Source: Ureibacillus sp. FSL W7-1570 (GTDB lineage Bacteria > Bacillota > Bacilli > Bacillales_A > Planococcaceae). From it: 64,000 nucleotides of DNA. The notes beneath the pieces are model-generated. The model saw only the letters and a list, made by a program, of their open reading frames with translations, ran no database searches and was not told the origin of the DNA. The position numbers and the translations under genes are program-made. Every line of letters begins with the position of its first letter. The first letter of the stretch is position 1. Shown one piece after another: positions 63,057 to 64,000 of this stretch. The stretch spans positions 558,001 through 622,000 of the forward strand of contig NZ_CP151979.1 of assembly GCF_038593265.1 (NCBI RefSeq), in the 5' to 3' direction.

Positions 63057-63425
63057 ATGAGGAAGAATACCTTCATCATAAAACAGCGGGCTTTTTTGAA
63101 ACTGTACATGCTTCATGAAGCAGAGAAGGGAAGGCTGTATGGTCTTCAAATTCTTGAAAATCTGCAAAATTATTTTAAAGATCTTGGTTATAAACCGACC
63201 AAATCGGAAGTGTATAAATCCCTTCATGAGTTGCTGAAAGATGGATATGTCACGAGGGAACCGATAATTAAAGAAGGTGCAGAGATGCAAACATTGTATA
63301 TCTATCGAATTGGTGACCGGGAGAAAGTGAAAGCTTATAAAGATACGGTGAAAGCGGATCTTGACCGTTCGATTGCATTGCTTCAGCGAGCCCTTAAAGA
63401 TAACTATTCCCAAAAGAGGGGATAA
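63057..63425 (+). CDS. rtp: Replication terminator protein Rtp homologue
   Basis: 122 residues, the same length as B. subtilis Rtp. IKQRAFLKLYMLHEAEKGRLYGLQ (residues 8-31), KPTKSEVYKSLHELLKDGYV and KADLDRSIALLQRALKDNYS align by eye with Rtp; the fold is a winged helix with a long C-terminal dimerisation helix. In B. subtilis, Rtp bound to Ter blocks DnaB helicase in a polar manner. ATG 63057 has AAGGAG ten bases upstream; a nearer ATG at 63053 is out of frame. Confidence 0.85.
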   Translation: MRKNTFIIKQRAFLKLYMLHEAEKGRLYGLQILENLQNYFKDLGYKPTKSEVYKSLHELLKDGYVTREPIIKEGAEMQTLYIYRIGDREKVKAYKDTVKADLDRSIALLQRALKDNYSQKRG

Positions 63426-63476
63426 AATTTTCTTTTTTTAACATTTCAGGTTCTGATTGGTTTGCCGATTCGATAA

Positions 63477-63507
63477 AAAAAGAGGCATCAATCATTGATG
63501 CCCCTTT
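63477..63507 (-). terminator. Intrinsic terminator of serC
   Basis: GGGGCATCAAT / ATTGATGCCTC hairpin followed on the minus strand by seven T. Confidence 0.92.
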
Positions 63508-63516
63508 GTCATTCTT

Positions 63517-64000
63517 TTATTGATGTTTCTTTTGGAAATCGTACATGAAATCTCTTAAAGCGATGCAAGCTTCCACAGGCACAGCGTTGTAAGTTGAAGC
63601 ACGGCATCCTCCAACGGAACGGTGGCCGTTTAGTCCTACGAAACCAGCCGCTTTTGCTTCAGCCAGGAATTGTTTTTCCAATTCTTCATCAGCCAAACGG
63701 AATGTGATGTTCATAAGTGAACGGCTGTTTGGTTCTGCATGTCCTTTGTAGAATCCGTTGCTTTCATCGATCACATCATAAATATATTTCGCTTTCTCCA
63801 CATTGCGTTGTTGAATGGCTTCAAGGCCGCCTTGTTCTTCAACCCAACGCAACACTTCGCCCAACATATAAATGCCGAATGTTGGAGGAGTATTGTATAA
63901 AGAGTTTTTATCTGCATGTGTTTTATATTTTAACATTGTCGGAATATCTGTATTTGCTTTTTCAATCAAGTCTTTGCGGATAATGACTACAGTAACCCCG
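63517..64000 (-). CDS. serC: Phosphoserine aminotransferase, C-terminal part (runs off the window)
   Basis: About 161 C-terminal residues; the frame stays open to the window end (GVTVVIIRKDLIEKA at the edge). YNTPPTFGIYMLGEVLRWV, RSLMNITFRL and GHRSVGGCRASTYNAVP are SerC signatures; the last is the conserved substrate-phosphate/dimer region. PLP-dependent transamination of 3-phosphohydroxypyruvate in serine synthesis. The N-terminal two-thirds, with the PLP lysine, lie outside. Confidence 0.92.
   Translation of the reverse strand, partial: GVTVVIIRKDLIEKANTDIPTMLKYKTHADKNSLYNTPPTFGIYMLGEVLRWVEEQGGLEAIQQRNVEKAKYIYDVIDESNGFYKGHAEPNSRSLMNITFRLADEELEKQFLAEAKAAGFVGLNGHRSVGGCRASTYNAVPVEACIALRDFMYDFQKKHQ

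Noticed and set aside
63053-63118. ATG 63053 with ideal ribosome spacing and a 21-codon frame
   Set aside because: Out of frame with the Rtp-like protein; considered as sign of a frameshift, but the 63057 frame alone gives a complete Rtp-length protein.
1-64000. CRISPR arrays, tRNA/rRNA genes, prophage or transposase genes
   Set aside because: No regularly spaced repeats, cloverleaf-like genes, rRNA text or transposase/integrase motifs were seen apart from the group II intron.

Overview
The window is low-GC Bacillota DNA with dense directional operons, strong Shine-Dalgarno sites, frequent TTG/GTG starts, T-box leaders and Rho-independent terminators. Gene content and local order (dinB, rnz, proC, yqjP-like and yqjQ-like genes; yqhH-yqhG; an Spo0E-like regulator; a GerN-like antiporter; an Rtp homologue) point to an endospore-forming Bacillales member, probably Bacillaceae or Planococcaceae/Caryophanaceae (for example Ureibacillus or Lysinibacillus). 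The genus is inference.

Layout. 1-16.3 kb: a cobalamin riboswitch followed by a 17-gene operon for cobalt uptake (cbiMNQO) and the anaerobic B12 pathway (cbiH60-X-J-C-D-ET-L-F-G-A, SUMT, adenosyltransferase, cobyric acid synthase). It ends at adenosylcobyric acid; late assembly genes are not in the window. 16.5-23.6 kb: housekeeping genes (peptidase, CheW, DUF1648, two alkylation-repair genes, ABC ATPase, signal peptidase, the precorrin-2 dehydrogenase SirC needed by the B12 pathway, a small Sm-like protein, a LysM-3D wall protein). 23.9-27.4 kb: an unusual RibA-like/RibD/flavin-monooxygenase cluster and a nucleotidase, whose terminator carries an ORF-less group IIC intron. 28-43 kb: bioY with a BirA-type operator, dinB, rnz, proC, hmp/nsrR, argGH and proBA. 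Proline genes carry T-box leaders and argG has an ARG box.

43.7-46.5 kb is the least ordinary region: an Spo0E-like protein, three paralogous 40-45-residue microproteins with duplicated, closely conserved promoters (TGTGA-N6-TCACT box, -10, two downstream palindromes), a secreted helical-repeat protein and other tiny genes. 46.7-54.7 kb: yqhH-yqhG, a membrane diguanylate cyclase, alpha-carbonic anhydrase, a membrane NodB-like protein with a coiled-coil neighbour, and an RNase H-like protein. 54.8-57.4 kb: two tandem TPP riboswitches and thiM-thiD-thiE. 57.5-64 kb: GerN-like antiporter behind a leader terminator, a chemoreceptor, an archaeal/eukaryal-type proS with a short T-box-like leader, an rtp homologue with a Ter-like direct repeat over its promoter, and the 3' part of serC.

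How it works together: metabolite-sensing RNAs dominate (B12, TPP, tRNA-Pro), so the window is a set of vitamin and amino-acid modules each controlled by its product. No rRNA, tRNA, CRISPR array or prophage was seen; the only mobile element recognised is the group II intron. Families were assigned by reading motifs; no database search was run.
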